Origin: Jimgerdemannia flammicorona
Lineage: Eukaryota > Mucoromycota > Endogonomycetes > Endogonales > Endogonaceae
DNA length: 16,544 nucleotides
NCBI GenBank assembly: GCA_003990745.1
Contig: RBNI01003145.1
Coordinates: 1 to 16,544 of the forward strand
Reading direction: 5' to 3'
A program made the position numbers and the translations under genes. The notes below the pieces were generated by a model. The model was not told the origin of the DNA. It worked only from the letters and a program-made list of their open reading frames with translations, and did not search any database. Of the stretch, positions 1 through 9,416 are shown one piece after another. Position 1 is the first letter of the stretch. Each line of letters begins with the position of its first letter.

Positions 1-294
1 GCCCCCCTGAGGACCCCAACCCACCCACCATCCAGTCAGCAGATCCCCCAACAGCTCCTCCCACCTTAACACCTTCTCCTGCAGCCCCAACCACTGCCCC
101 TCCTCAAAAACAAAAAGCCAATGACCCGCCATTCTCACCCATACTGCTAGTACCCACCCTACAGTAAGCCAACTATTACCCACCCCACCCACAAGCCAAG
201 ATCTCAAGTCCTCCCAGCGACCCCCCTCCCCTACCAGCCTATGCCCCACACCCAGTCTATCCCCTATTACAGCCCAAAATTCCCCCAAAACCTC

Positions 295-366
295 ACACTC
301 TCTCAGCCAATGTTCTGGCATCTGTATATAGCCCCCAGCTTGCCCAATATCATAACACTCCTCACA
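295..366 (-). other. ORF2 C-terminal zinc finger (zf-RVT-like CCHC)
   Basis: Just downstream of TAG 424-426, the frame gives C-x2-C-x14-H-x4-C, with Cys codons beginning at 366 and 357, His at 312 and Cys at 297. The spacing and the HWLREC ending match the finger found at the C-terminus of many L1-type ORF2 proteins, thought to help bind RNA. It is flanked by Trp-rich sequence and a long open stretch to base 1. Confidence 0.75.
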
Positions 367-1182
367 GTCAAATTGTCCACCATCCACCAAATGCCCTGTA
401 CAGAAATTCAGTATGACATTCCTCTACAATATTCTCCACCATACCACCCAGAACTTGGGGGGAAGCCACCTCCGTATCTCAGCACTCCAGGACTAGATAC
501 CAGCCCAGTCCCACTCCTCACCGATCCCTGCTGCCTGCCAGCCACTCAGCCAAAGGTCCTGGCCAGGCCCCTGCTGACACTCTACTCCTTCCTCAATATC
601 GAACATAGCAAGCGGAGCACCCCCTAGGAGCAATCTATCCCAACGCCATATATTAGGCCCCCACACCTCCTCCCTCTCATTGCCTTGCCAGCACAGGCCA
701 ATTCGGTGTGCTCTGTCAGCCACGCCCCACCAAAAGCCCTTGAACTGCATCTGCCTAGTGCCATTCAGCCCCACCAAAGAGAGCAGATCCCCAGAGGACC
801 CTCGAGGAGATGTTCGCATCTCCCATACCTTCTTCAATAGAGGTACCCAACTGCTGCCCTGCAGTTCCACAGCTCTCTTCAACCACCAGACTCACAAGCA
901 GTACAGTCTCTTAGGAAAGTCCACCAGTCCAAGACCCCTCCTTACTACTGGCCTCACAAGAGTATCCCAACTGACCTGGGATCTCCTCCCTGCCCAGATC
1001 CAATCCCTAGCCACCTTCATCAGCTTCTTCACCACCCACGCTGAGAAGTCAAGGTGATATGCCACATACCACAGCTTGGGGAACCAATATACATTCAGGA
1101 TTGACACCCGCCCAGCTAGAGAGATATAGTGGCCTCCCCACCCTTAAAGAGCCTCCCCCCAAATGTTCACCCTGCTCTCCCA

Positions 1183-2115
1183 TCACCCTCTTAGCAGGAC
1201 AGAGCCATATACAGAGAGGAAGATGCCCAGATACTGCACCACCTCACCAGCAGGGACAATTGTTCCAATGACATCCCCACCCACTAGCCCATTCCCTAGC
1301 ACCATTGTCTCACACTTATGCCAGTTGAGCTTCACCCCCGAGTGGGCCTCATACCATTCCACAGTCTCCTGAAGTGTCTCTACATCTGCCACAGACCCAA
1401 GTCCAACCACCATATCATCAGCAAAGGCCCCCACCTTCCACCCTATACTATATATAGAGAGCCCCACCACCTTCCGGCGAATCCTATCCATCAATGGCTC
1501 CAGCGAAAGGGCATAAAGAATAGGAGACAGAGGGTCCCCCTGAGGAACTCCTCTTCCCAAGGAAAATGCCCTCCCATGGTGACCATTATACATCAGAGCT
1601 GCCCTACTGCTCTCCAGCAGACCTAACATAGAGGCCCTAAACCTTGGGGGAACCCCAATATGGTTCAATACCTTGCCCAGCCACACCTGCCATACATGGT
1701 CGTAGGCCTTCTCCTGGTCCAAAAAGACCAACCTTCCATCCAAGCCACAAGTCCGGGCCCTCTCAATAATGCCATGAACCCATGCAGTCCCATCTCTTAT
1801 AAGTCTGCCCCCAACAAAGCCCCACTGCTCCTCCCCCAGCACCTGTTGGGCAACTTTCTGCAGCCTTGCAACAATCACCTTAGTCACCATCTTCCTATCC
1901 ATGTCCAGAAGTATGATCGGCCTCCAGTTCTTCCAGTCTTCCCTCCTCCCCTTGTCTTTGTACAATAAGGCCACCAGCCCGAGATCCTGCTCTCCAACCC
2001 ACTCACCTCTCTGAAGAACATGGTCACAGAGAGCAGCCATCTCACTCAACACTCCAGGGACATTTACCATCTTCTTCCAGAAGTCCCACGGTAGTCCATC
2101 CTCCCCTGGTACCAT
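1183..2115 (-). other. ORF2 reverse transcriptase domain
   Basis: This is the longest stop-free piece of ORF2 (310 codons). Reverse transcriptase motifs appear in order: GEDGLPWDFW and NWRPI at the N-terminal side, motif A FLDQEKAYD (1725-1699), motif B PQGDPLSP (1545-1522), motif C FADD (1425-1414) with both catalytic Asp, motif D around GVKLNWHKCE, and YLG as motif E. It continues in frame past TGA 1183-1185 and TAA 1144-1146 into the thumb-like SLAGRVSILN and PKLWYVA stretch typical of this group. The polymerase core itself is intact in sequence, although upstream stops would prevent its synthesis. Confidence 0.93.
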
Positions 2116-2759
2116 CCCAAGTTTAGTTGCTGCCAGGACACTTTAGATCTCCTCTCCCTGCACCAGTAAGATCAAGTCACCCAGTCCAGCTACTTGCAGA
2201 GACCTCCACTCTTCAAGTGTGTCCGCAATCTCTGCTTCATCAACACCCCCTTCTTCCTCACTCCACAAGCCCTGCCATCTCTCCTTCAACTCCCCTAAGA
2301 TTTGTTGCATGCCGTGTAACATGTCCCCATCAGCATCCAGAACCCCATCCCACCAATGTCGTACTCTCCTAGCTTTGAGAAGTCTTGATAAGTACCTAGA
2401 AGGCTGCTCACCCTCCTCAAGCCCCTGCCATCATAGCCTTGCAGCCATGCCCTGTATATGAGTCTCCTCCTCTTCCCACAACACCTGTTGTAGTTCCACT
2501 ATCTCCAATTTTGCCCTCTCAATCCTCCAATCCTCCACCCCAACAACAGTGAGCAAATCCGCCCAATCCATTAGTAGTCTCCTCAGCCTGCTGGAAGCAC
2601 ACCTCGCATGCCTCCTCCTCTGCCTCCTGGCCTCTCTACCAGCCCCTCCCCAATAAACCCTCGCAGCCTCTTTCAATCTCATCCAGCGGACATCCACCGG
2701 CAGACCCTCACACCCCCAATTAAAAACCTTTGCCTGAATGTCCTCCACCTACAATTCCC

Positions 2760-3534
2760 ACAACCCCTTCTCAGCCAGCAGGGAGGAGTTAAGACGCCAA
2801 TGTCCAGGTCCATCTCCACTCCCCCCAAACTGCCCCTGCCCCAAAAGTCCCCAGTGATCAGACCATGGGCACCACTCCACTTCCAATGCCCTCCAAACAT
2901 CCGAACCCCAACACTCCACTGTCAGAATCCAGTCAATCCTCATGCCCAAGCCATTCACCCAATGCGTGTAGACCCTGGCATCCTCCCACCTAGTTCTGCC
3001 CATATCCCCCAAGGAGCTCAATGTCTCCACCTCCTCCCATGTGTCCAGATCTCCACTTCTACCCCCAGCACTCCTCTCTCCATCAGTCCTGTCCAGACGC
3101 AGATCCCTAACCATATTAAAGTCCCCACCAAGCACATCAACCCCTTCTTCCAAGAGAATACCCTCCTCCAGCAGCCCCCTAATCCATGCAGTCCTCTCAC
3201 CCCTATCCGCAGGGCAGTAGCAAGAGCCCACCTTCACTGATTTCCACCCTGGCCAATACCAATCTCCCCAGACCAAGCGATTCCCCCAGCTCCTGATTTC
3301 CCCCAAGTCACCTCTACCCTTTCTCATCAAAATCGCTACCTTTCCAAACCAAGCAGCAGCCCCACCCCATTCCCTAGTCCATTCTACACAATCATCCTCA
3401 TCTTCACATCGAACATCCTATAGTAAAAAGAGATCAGTCTCCAATCCCTTGAGCCAAGTAAAAATATTCCTCTGCCGCCCAGTGCCCCTTAACCCATTCA
3501 CATTTAATGAGAAAATGTTGGTTGTACTGTTCAT
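2760..3534 (-). other. ORF2 endonuclease (exonuclease-endonuclease-phosphatase fold) region
   Basis: The N-terminal segment has the opening motif SLNVNGLRG with the Asn expected in this fold. GDFN lies at 3126-3115 and SDH at 2862-2854; these are the metal and phosphate-binding signatures of LINE endonucleases. The stop TAG at 3418-3420 sits in the LLxDVRC stretch, where family members usually have LLQE. The following residue is Asp where the catalytic Glu is expected, a possible second lesion. Activity in this copy is very unlikely. Confidence 0.85.
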
Positions 3535-3565
3535 AAGGAATAATGTTATATCTTGGTCCCATCCT

Positions 3566-5575
3566 CTACAAGTCTGCATTCTGCTCCTCCTGCACCACAT
3601 CCAAGTTATGTTCAGCAGCTAGTTCCTTCTCCCCTGCTTCCTGTGCCGCCAATGCTCCCAGAAGTTCTACCATTGCCCCATCTTCATGCTCCTCAAATTC
3701 CTTGTGGTACTTCAGACAGGCCTCCTGCCAGAGCTTTAAACCATGATGCTCTGCCCAGCAGTAGGCTGCCCACTCACCAGCAACCACCCCCAGCTCTGCC
3801 TTCCTCACCTCATCCACCTCATACCCCTCCTCCTCTAGGAAAATACCCAGAATCTCCACCTTCAGTGTCTCCACCATTCTATCACCATGCAAAATCCATG
3901 CCCAATGCTCCTCAGGCATCACCTGCAGGTCCACTTCTCCCAAAGCATCTGCTGCGAGATTATCCATTACCTTGCGCATCCACAACAAGTTCCCCACCTC
4001 CTTTCCCCCTGGAGTCCCTGGCTGCCCTGCATCCAGCATCATAGTGTCAGCACCTACACTGGCAGCCTCATCCCACTCTTCCTCAGGAACATCCACCAGC
4101 TCGTCCTCACCAACCACCACCACCTGACCCTCTTGCCCCACATCAGGAACCCCAAAGTGCACCTGCTGGGCCCCCTGCATCCGTGTATCCTCCATCGTCC
4201 CTCTCTTCCCACCTGGGCCCCTCCTGATAAGTAGGGGGGGGGTGGCATCCAACTCCGGCTCCCACACTTCAAAGGTACCATCAGCAAATGGGTTCTTGTC
4301 TATCTTTCCCCCAGCCCCTGCCTCCTTCACCCCTACCTCCTCTCCTCCTTTACCAGCCCAGACACTGGTCTCCACACCTCCAGACTCCTCAGTTCCAACC
4401 AATGTTTTCTTCTCCCCTCCTGTCATACTCGCCAACAACTCCCTCTGTCTCTTGCATCCCTGAGCTTGCTCCCACTGCTTCTTATCCATGCAGACATGCT
4501 TCCCGCCCACAACCTCCAGATGTGTCGACTCCTCATACAGTCTCCAGGCCTTCACCCTCCTCTCCACAGCACCACTCAACTCCTCTAGTACCTCCAACAA
4601 GTCCTCCTCCTCCTCTTCACTCCCTTTCACCCTCGACACCTTGCAGACAACAGCCCTCCACATTAGCACTGAGGGCCAGTCACTTGCCTTCTCTGTGGCC
4701 TCCTTTCCTGCCAGCCGAATCCTTACATCAATGTCACCCATCCTGATCATAGTCCCCTCCCACACCTGAAAGCTGATGTCCACTATGTCGCCATACTCAA
4801 TCATCACCTCCTCCACCCTCTTCCTAGTCTCCTCCTTAGTCACCATGGGCACCCCCTTCACCAGAAGCTGCACCACCCTGGAGTCCCATCGCAAGCACTA
4901 CACCATGGGGACCACCACCTCCCCAACCATGACTCCAGTCTTCAGTGCCTCATCTAGTGGGCTGACTTCCTCAAAGCCCACCTCGACCCCCTCCAGACCC
5001 TTCAAAAACTTCACCGAAGCTGCCCCAGCCACCTGCTTCGACACAAGCCCCAGAACCATCCTTGCCGTCACCACCAAGCCCCAAAAGCACAAGGTCACTG
5101 CAAACTCCGAGATTGACTTCTTGAGTAACGGTGCCACCACCAGTCCCATCACACTATCCGCCAGGTCCCCCTTCCACATTGGGATCCCCTGCCCCACCTG
5201 GCCATCAGCCGTCACATCTCTTTTTTTTTCCTGATTAGCTGTCATGCCACCATCAGCAGTCCCGCTACTACCCCCAGCAGTCCCTCCACTTCCCCCACCT
5301 CCCACCAGTGAAGGCCCAGCTCCCTCAGCATCCTCAGCCTTCTGCTTCCCCTTCTCTCCTGTCTGATCTCTGCGGGCTCCCATCGGCCAGCCCCCAGTCC
5401 TCAGCACATCTGCGAAGCTCCTCTCCTACTGCCCTCCAGTCCCCCCACCAGTGCCGCCTCCACTACCTGAGCTGCCCAGTCCACTTGAGGCACTGAAAGA
5501 CCCCATCCCCAGCCCATGCCCCCTTCCAACATGCTGCCAGTTGAAGGTCCCAGGTTCACCTGATCTAGTATGCAT
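3566..5575 (-). pseudogene. LINE ORF1, nucleic-acid-binding protein remnant with two internal TAG stops
   Basis: ORF1 proteins of LINEs coat the element RNA. The best start is the ATG at 5575 (MHTRSG); another in-frame ATG lies at 5506. The frame then reads a Gly/Ser-rich segment, TAG at 5426-5428, an RSFADVL-type motif, a Gly-rich low-complexity stretch, TAG at 4898-4900, and about 440 more codons to the proper TAG stop at 3566-3568. After the second internal stop, alternating hydrophobic residues (VVQLLVKGVP, then VDISFQVW and DIDVRIRL) suggest an RRM-like fold. A poly-Glu run and a long acidic, Trp-containing tail follow. No CCHC knuckle was seen. The identity rests on position and layout more than on motifs. 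Confidence 0.72.
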
Positions 5576-5694
5576 GTCGGCTTGCTTGCTGCTTGATATC
5601 TTCTTAGTATCTTTCTCTAATAAACGACTTGAAAGTGTGTTGTGAAAGTTTGTGTAACGTGAATTGTAGCGAAGAAAGATGGTGGCAGGGCTCT

Positions 5695-5701
5695 CTATAT
5701 A
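5695..5701 (-). promoter_or_regulatory. Candidate TATA box upstream of LINE ORF1
   Basis: On the minus strand the sequence CCATATATAGAGAG lies about 120 bases before the ORF1 start at 5575, just downstream of the first direct-repeat copy. The position suits an RNA polymerase II promoter in the 5' region. The support is one motif, so this is tentative. Confidence 0.35.
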
Positions 5702-5704
5702 TGG

Positions 5705-6050
5705 TTATAAGCAAGTTCTTATTGAAGTACCTTTCCAAGGTCTTATAGTTCTCAAACTTCTTATCTTTAAACTGTCTTGTTATCTCTTAGATTGCTTGCA
5801 AGAAAGTGTGTGTATTGTACTGAGAGGAACTATATTATATACATTGTCATATAGTGGACATTGAGTCCTTCAAATATATCAGATTCTCTTCAAGGTATAT
5901 CTCTTAGACTAACTACAAGTTTATTATAAGCAAGTTCTTATTAGAGTGCCTTCCCAAGGTCTTATAGTCCTCAAACTTCTTATCTTTAAACTGTCTTGTT
6001 ATCTCTTAGATTGCTTGCAAAGAAGTGTGTATATTGTACTGAGAGGAATT
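5705..6050. repeat. Direct repeat, 219-bp period, in the LINE 5' region
   Basis: A segment of about 125 bp at 5705-5830 recurs at 5924-6049 with few changes. Both copies hold ttataagcaagttctta at the start and gtactgagaggaa at the end. The spacer 5831-5923 is not repeated, because similarity stops just after 6049. The copies lie upstream of ORF1 on the minus strand, where some LINEs carry promoter monomers. The second copy looks truncated, so the element's 5' end is placed there by inference. Confidence 0.85.
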
Positions 6051-6224
6051 GACTTTATTTCAGAGGAAATAAGAGAGATATTTATATGAAATATATTTCA
6101 ATGGTTGCTAAGATATAAAGCTAAATATAAATTTCAATAACTAAAATAAAATGCCAGGACAGGAAAAACTGCTAAGTTCCAGGGTTGGTACTGATAGTTG
6201 TACAGATTTAGGATGCTAGTATAA

Positions 6225-6305
6225 TTCAGTGTCACATCAGAATACCAGTACTGACATTGTTTAGTGTTACATCAAAATTCTGGTACTGGTATTATTCAGT
6301 ATAAC
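6225..6305. repeat. 35-bp tandem repeat, about 2.3 copies
   Basis: Copy one (6225-6259, ttcagtgtcacatcag...) is followed directly by a diverged copy (6260-6294, tttagtgttacatcaa...) and then by a partial third copy starting ttcagtataa. Each unit has a ggtact/agtact core. It lies within the degraded element and may be part of its non-coding end. Confidence 0.7.
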
Positions 6306-6313
6306 TAAGGGAC

Positions 6314-6508
6314 TTAGAGCAGAATGTTCAAGACCATAGAGGCTTTATCATCAGAGGTCAGGATGTCTTCAAAGGAGATGAGGTCCACAAACATCTCATC
6401 TGTCTCATTGTTATCATCACATAGGTTGCACATTTTGCATACTTCACATGCTTCATCATGTATCTCATATGTCATGTGGGATGATGTCATCACTGATGAT
6501 GTCATCAC
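6314..6508 (-). pseudogene. Cys-containing coding scrap in degraded element
   Basis: A 64-codon frame includes CEVCKMCNLCDD, a C-x2-C-x2-C-x2-C cluster, followed by an acidic stretch. The start lies inside a duplicated 15-bp motif (gatgatgtcatcac). The cluster does not match a CCHC knuckle. It may be the end of the same broken protein region as 6674-6892. Confidence 0.3.
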
Positions 6509-6673
6509 ATTTGGCAGTGGAGAAATCGGGGGCTCTCTAATCTATGAGGTTCTCTTCCACAAAATAAGAGACAAATGTGGGGTCTTGGGGGACCTAACCT
6601 AGATACTTGGACCTTGGAATACTGAAATCAATCTTTGCAGGAATTGGTTGGGGTTGTCCTGAAGGATGGGATG

Positions 6674-6892
6674 TCAGAAGTCTTCTACTTCATCACTATT
6701 GAGGGTGATAGTGGACTGGGCTTCTGTAGCCACTCTGGCTTTTAGTGCATTGATATGGTGGGATGACAGGTCTCTAAAATCTGAGACTCTAACATACTCT
6801 AAGTTGGGAATTGACCATGGTGCATGCCTGAAGATCTGATGGATCTTCTTAGCTATCCTTACCTTATATACATATATCCATGGAAGTGGCAT
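6674..6892 (-). pseudogene. Coding scrap of unknown protein in degraded element
   Basis: A 72-codon open frame starts MPLPWIYVYKVRIAKK and ends NSDEVEDF before a stop. Translation past the stop continues plausibly (HPILQDNPNQFLQRL). Upstream frames in the same region also hold protein-like pieces. The piece is basic at the start and acidic at the end. I do not recognise the family; a retroelement gag or transposase remnant is a guess from context. Confidence 0.35.
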
Positions 6893-7391
6893 CTTGTAGC
6901 TTCTGAGGGCTGGCCTGTGGGAACTTCCAGCAGAGGAGGTTTCCTATTTCATACTCCTGCCACATTTGGAGGCATTCAATAGCAATGGTGATCCTTGTTT
7001 CCATTTCATGGTGGTAGAGAATATAATGATAAGGGTCACCAGTAACTAGGAGTTCTTCTTATGTGGGTCCTCATGGCTCTTCTGATGTCTTGGAACATCC
7101 TTTCTTTGACTGAGATGCCTTGGTGGTTCCTTGATCTTGATGTTTGGTGAGCAGCAGGCATTTCATTTGTGATAAGTCTTTGAGCTATTTTGGGATTGGT
7201 GGGTCTTATTGGTTGCTGCTACTGTGGTTCCTTGATTCTTCTTTTATATTCCTCAAGATATCTGAACTATGGTCACAATGACTCACAGTTGGTCATCATT
7301 GCTCATCTCATATGCTGTATGATCTTCTTGTGCTCTGATATGGTGGCTTGCAAGGAAAGACTATCTCCTGTGCTGATGTCATCATTCTGGG

Positions 7392-7651
7392 GTCACCGTT
7401 ACATTAGTAATAAAAGTTGGGATCAGGAGAACAACTTTAAATGTTACTCCATTAAATACTTTTATTCTCCATATACTCACTCAATGTTCGCTACAAAGAG
7501 AACAACAGTTGACAGCCTGCGTATGAATACCAAGGCTGCAAAAAATAGTCGTTTATTGAAACAAATAATATTCCATAGGGAATGAAAAAACATCAACAAG
7601 GAAAGGTACGCGTACATGGGAGATAGGTAATGTAAATAGAGGCAAGTCATG
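7392..7651. repeat. Receptor-gene 3' flank, copy 1 (matches 15889-16179)
   Basis: From about 7392 the sequence aligns with 15889-16179, with small indels. Shared landmarks are the aataaaag/gataaaag start, attctccatata/attctccaaata, ctacaaagagaaca, aaataatattccatag and acgcgtacatggg. It is the 3' untranslated and flanking region of the minus-strand receptor genes, duplicated with the last exon. Similarity ends at 7392, where the degraded element begins. Confidence 0.85.
7552..7557 (-). promoter_or_regulatory. Polyadenylation signal, receptor copy 1
   Basis: AATAAA on the minus strand lies about 95 bases after the stop at 7652. The same hexamer and surroundings are kept in copy 3 (16038-16043), which supports a functional 3'-end signal. 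Confidence 0.55.
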
Positions 7652-8504
7652 TTATCCCAGCTTCAAATCACCAGTCATGACCTTAGCAACCCTCCCAAAC
7701 GCCTCTTTGATGGCATCGGCGTTAGTGTTAGCTTTAATATGCAAGCCCCCGTTTCGGCTCGCCTGGCAAGCTTGTATAATTTCTCTCTCGTTCTCTAGGT
7801 TGCCGACCGTAATGGCTAACAGGGAGATGCGGCCGCTGCTTTGGAGCTGTGCTAGAACGTTGTACTGCGCCATGGAGTTTGAGGCGTTATCGTAGCCATC
7901 CGTGAGAGCGACGACCCAAAGCGCGCGAGCTGAACCAAAGGCAGGCTTGGATGACGACACGGAGGGCGCAGATTTCAGAGTCCAAACGGCATGCTGAAGA
8001 GCATCCCCTGATGTACAAGAGAATAGAGGTGCGCGTGTTAGATTTCTCAATTATCACAAAGATGAAGAATACAAGAAATTAATAATAATAAAAAAATAGA
8101 TTTACAGAACGCGGTAGCTCCGTCAGTCTGTGTTCTGGTCTGCACTAAATTGACCATCATCGTCTCGTCTCTTGGCTGAAGAGGCCAAACTTCCTCCATC
8201 TTTTTTTGGAACGTGGTCAAGCTCAACCGGTCACTGGGGAAGTGTGGTTAGTGATGATATCCGTCAGGCTCTGGCGGCACGCCCTAATGTACGAGCCAGT
8301 TATGGATCCAGAGCAATCGAGCACGAAAGCGACGTCCTTCGCTGTTGCAGTCGGATTGCGGCCGAAGAGGGGCTCACCGACTTCGCGGACCGAGGCGGCC
8401 AAGGACAGGGCGGTTGAACGAAGGAGATTCGCAGATGCGGATGACTTCTCCAACGCAGAAGTGTTGTACGTAGGCGACAACGGTGTCGTAGCGCTGGAGA
8501 ACGT
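7652..8504 (-). CDS. Copy 1 exons 8-9: vWA domain with MIDAS, frameshifted
   Basis: The MIDAS motif DCSGS follows KDVAFVL. After ACRQSLTDIITNH the frame would stop at TGA 8225-8223, but a shift by one base at 8229-8232 restores RLSLTTFQKKMEEVW through TQTDGATAF. The 98-nt intron (8105-8008) leads to exon 9 WDALQHAVWTLKS, WVVALTDGYDN (second MIDAS loop), ISLLAITVGN and the C-terminus KLG, stop TAA at 7652. In exon 8 the first about 15 codons read best in another frame (VLQRYDTVVAYVQ), which is also the frame used after 8229. Thus one insertion and one deletion offset each other. vWA domains bind protein ligands through a coordinated divalent metal. Confidence 0.8.
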
Positions 8505-8582
8505 CTGTGAAGCAGATGAGCTAGAATTTTCAATGAAAGGCCATTAATATAAATATTGTTCAAAAGTAAATAGACTACTCAC

Positions 8583-9328
8583 AGGTATACCACGCCACAG
8601 CCTCCTCTGGCTTCCCATTCCGATCAGCTAATAGGCCCATATTCATCGCTGCGTACTGGGTGCTAACTTGATTACCCCTCTTCTTGACAGTCTCGTACGC
8701 GTCAGTGATCAGGCCGGCTGCCTCTGTGGCCCGCCCAGTATCCATGTAAAGCTGACCCAAGTTACCCAACACCTGCGCGATGCCTTCGACGTTATCGTTC
8801 TTACGGTGCAAGTCGAGGGACCTCTGCATGTGCAGCTCGGCGCTCGTCTTGTTTGCTTCGGACTGTGGCTCAAGCTCTTTGTAAAGAACCCCAAGATTCA
8901 TGAGCCGGTTGGCGAGTACAATCTCGTAGGCCGCCTTGCGACTGGGGTATTTTTCGAGGTTCGCGAGACTTTCGGCTGTACATGAATACGAAATGCGGGT
9001 TAGTCCTTTGTCAATTACAGCGATGAGAGACAGAATGAGTGACAAACTTACCATTTTGAATTGCAAGGTTGTACATGTTTAGGGCCTCGTTAAAGCGGTT
9101 TCCCATGTGCTTTAATGTGTTGCCTTTGTTGTTGAGGCAGACGCCGCGGCCTCGCTGGTTGCAAAACTGGATCATCATCCTTTCGGCAGCCTCGTACTGC
9201 ATGAAGGAACGGAACAATTATTAGGCCAATTGGCATCGAGAAAATAAACGATTATGACAAGTGGAAACGTACGTTTGCCAACGCTCGGTCGAGGTCTCCA
9301 GCGTAATAGGCTTCGTTTCCGAACCGAA
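8583..9328 (-). CDS. Copy 1 exons 5-7: TPR repeats
   Basis: Exons 9328-9273, 9196-9052 and 8975-8583 are joined by introns of 76 nt each. They begin VRFGNEAYYAGDLDRALAN and continue YEAAERMM, then LNNKGNTLKHMGN, FNEALNMYNLAI, LANRLMNLGVLYKELE, AQVLGNLGQLYMDTGRATEA, and YAAMNMGLLADRNGKPEEAV. The spaced G-N-L/G-x-x-Y and A residues show about five or six TPR helix pairs, a protein-protein interaction scaffold in the cytosol. The GNEAYYAGD start joins directly to the HAMP-like linker. The last donor is GTGAGT at 8582. An alternative donor (GTATAC at 8590) would avoid the upstream frameshift but has a poorer site and cuts a TPR helix. Confidence 0.83.
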
Positions 9329-9416
9329 CTGAAATACGATTCGTAAATTCACATGAGCAACGCGACCGTTGCGCTCACAAACGACAGGAAAGGCCAAGTT
9401 AAGCCTCAAAACCTAC

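Larger units (their letters stand above)
1..3534 (-). pseudogene. LINE ORF2: endonuclease-reverse transcriptase polyprotein, nine internal stops, partial
   Basis: The normal product nicks the target DNA and reverse-transcribes the element RNA at the nick. The likely start is the ATG at 3534, 31 bases after the ORF1 stop and in a different frame; the frame is open further upstream to at least 3600. Domains in order: apurinic-type endonuclease (about 3534-2830), a linker, reverse transcriptase (about 2115-1180), a C-terminal helical region and a CCHC finger (366-295). The frame is constant to base 1 with no shift. It is broken by TAG at 3418-3420, 2749-2751, 493-495 and 424-426, by TGA at 2431-2433, 1183-1185 and 892-894, and by TAA at 2143-2145 and 1144-1146. 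Coding resumes in frame directly after each stop with family-like residues, which marks them as point mutations rather than ends. The C-terminus is beyond the edge. Confidence 0.88.
1..6050 (-). mobile_element. Decayed LINE (non-LTR retrotransposon), 3' end beyond the left edge
   Basis: Read on the minus strand, the order is 5' region with repeats, ORF1, ORF2 (endonuclease, reverse transcriptase, zinc finger). This is the layout of an L1/Tad-like LINE; no LTRs, integrase or RNase H were seen. Coding-strand DNA is strongly G-rich and C-poor, giving proteins rich in Val, Gly, Trp and Glu, unlike the balanced composition of the receptor genes to the right. Both ORFs keep one frame throughout but have 11 internal stops, so this copy cannot make its proteins. 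The 5' boundary near 6050 is inferred from where the second 5' repeat copy stops. The 3' end, poly-A tail and target-site duplication lie outside the window. Family assignment below 'LINE with C-terminal CCHC finger' is uncertain. Confidence 0.85.
6051..7390 (-). mobile_element. Unidentified degraded mobile element
   Basis: There is no intact gene. The stretch is richer in A and T than its neighbours and sits exactly where the shared 3' flank of receptor copies 1 and 3 stops (about 7390), as an insertion would. On the minus strand it holds three short open scraps: about 7200-7046 (ending RRTPSYW), 6892-6674 (starting MPLPWIYVYKV, with WSIPNLEYVRVSDF) and 6508-6314 (with CEVCKMCNLC and VDLISFEDIL). 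They look like parts of one broken retroelement protein region. No diagnostic catalytic motif, terminal repeat or target-site duplication was found, so the class is open. Confidence 0.45.

Noticed and set aside
241..4769. Many long plus-strand open frames rich in Pro, Ser and His across the left third
   Set aside because: They are shadows of the G-rich minus-strand LINE coding sequence; minus-strand translation gives clear reverse transcriptase and endonuclease motifs.
1..5575. Reassigned stop codons (TAG, TGA and TAA as sense)
   Set aside because: All three stops occur, CAG and CAA codons are also used in the same ORFs, ORF1 ends at a TAG just before ORF2, and the receptor copies end at ordinary stops.
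5705..6050. Direct repeats as a pair of LTRs
   Set aside because: The copies are only 219 bp apart, with nothing coding between them, and no primer-binding or polypurine tract was seen.
7677..7895. Plus-strand open frame over the vWA exon (and the matching one at 16211-16429)
   Set aside because: It is antisense to a clearly coding exon with MIDAS residues and kept splice sites; its conservation follows from the exon.
8300..8563. Arg-rich minus-strand frame of 87 codons
   Set aside because: This is the third frame of exon 8, crossing an intron, with Arg/Ser-rich composition and no family motif.
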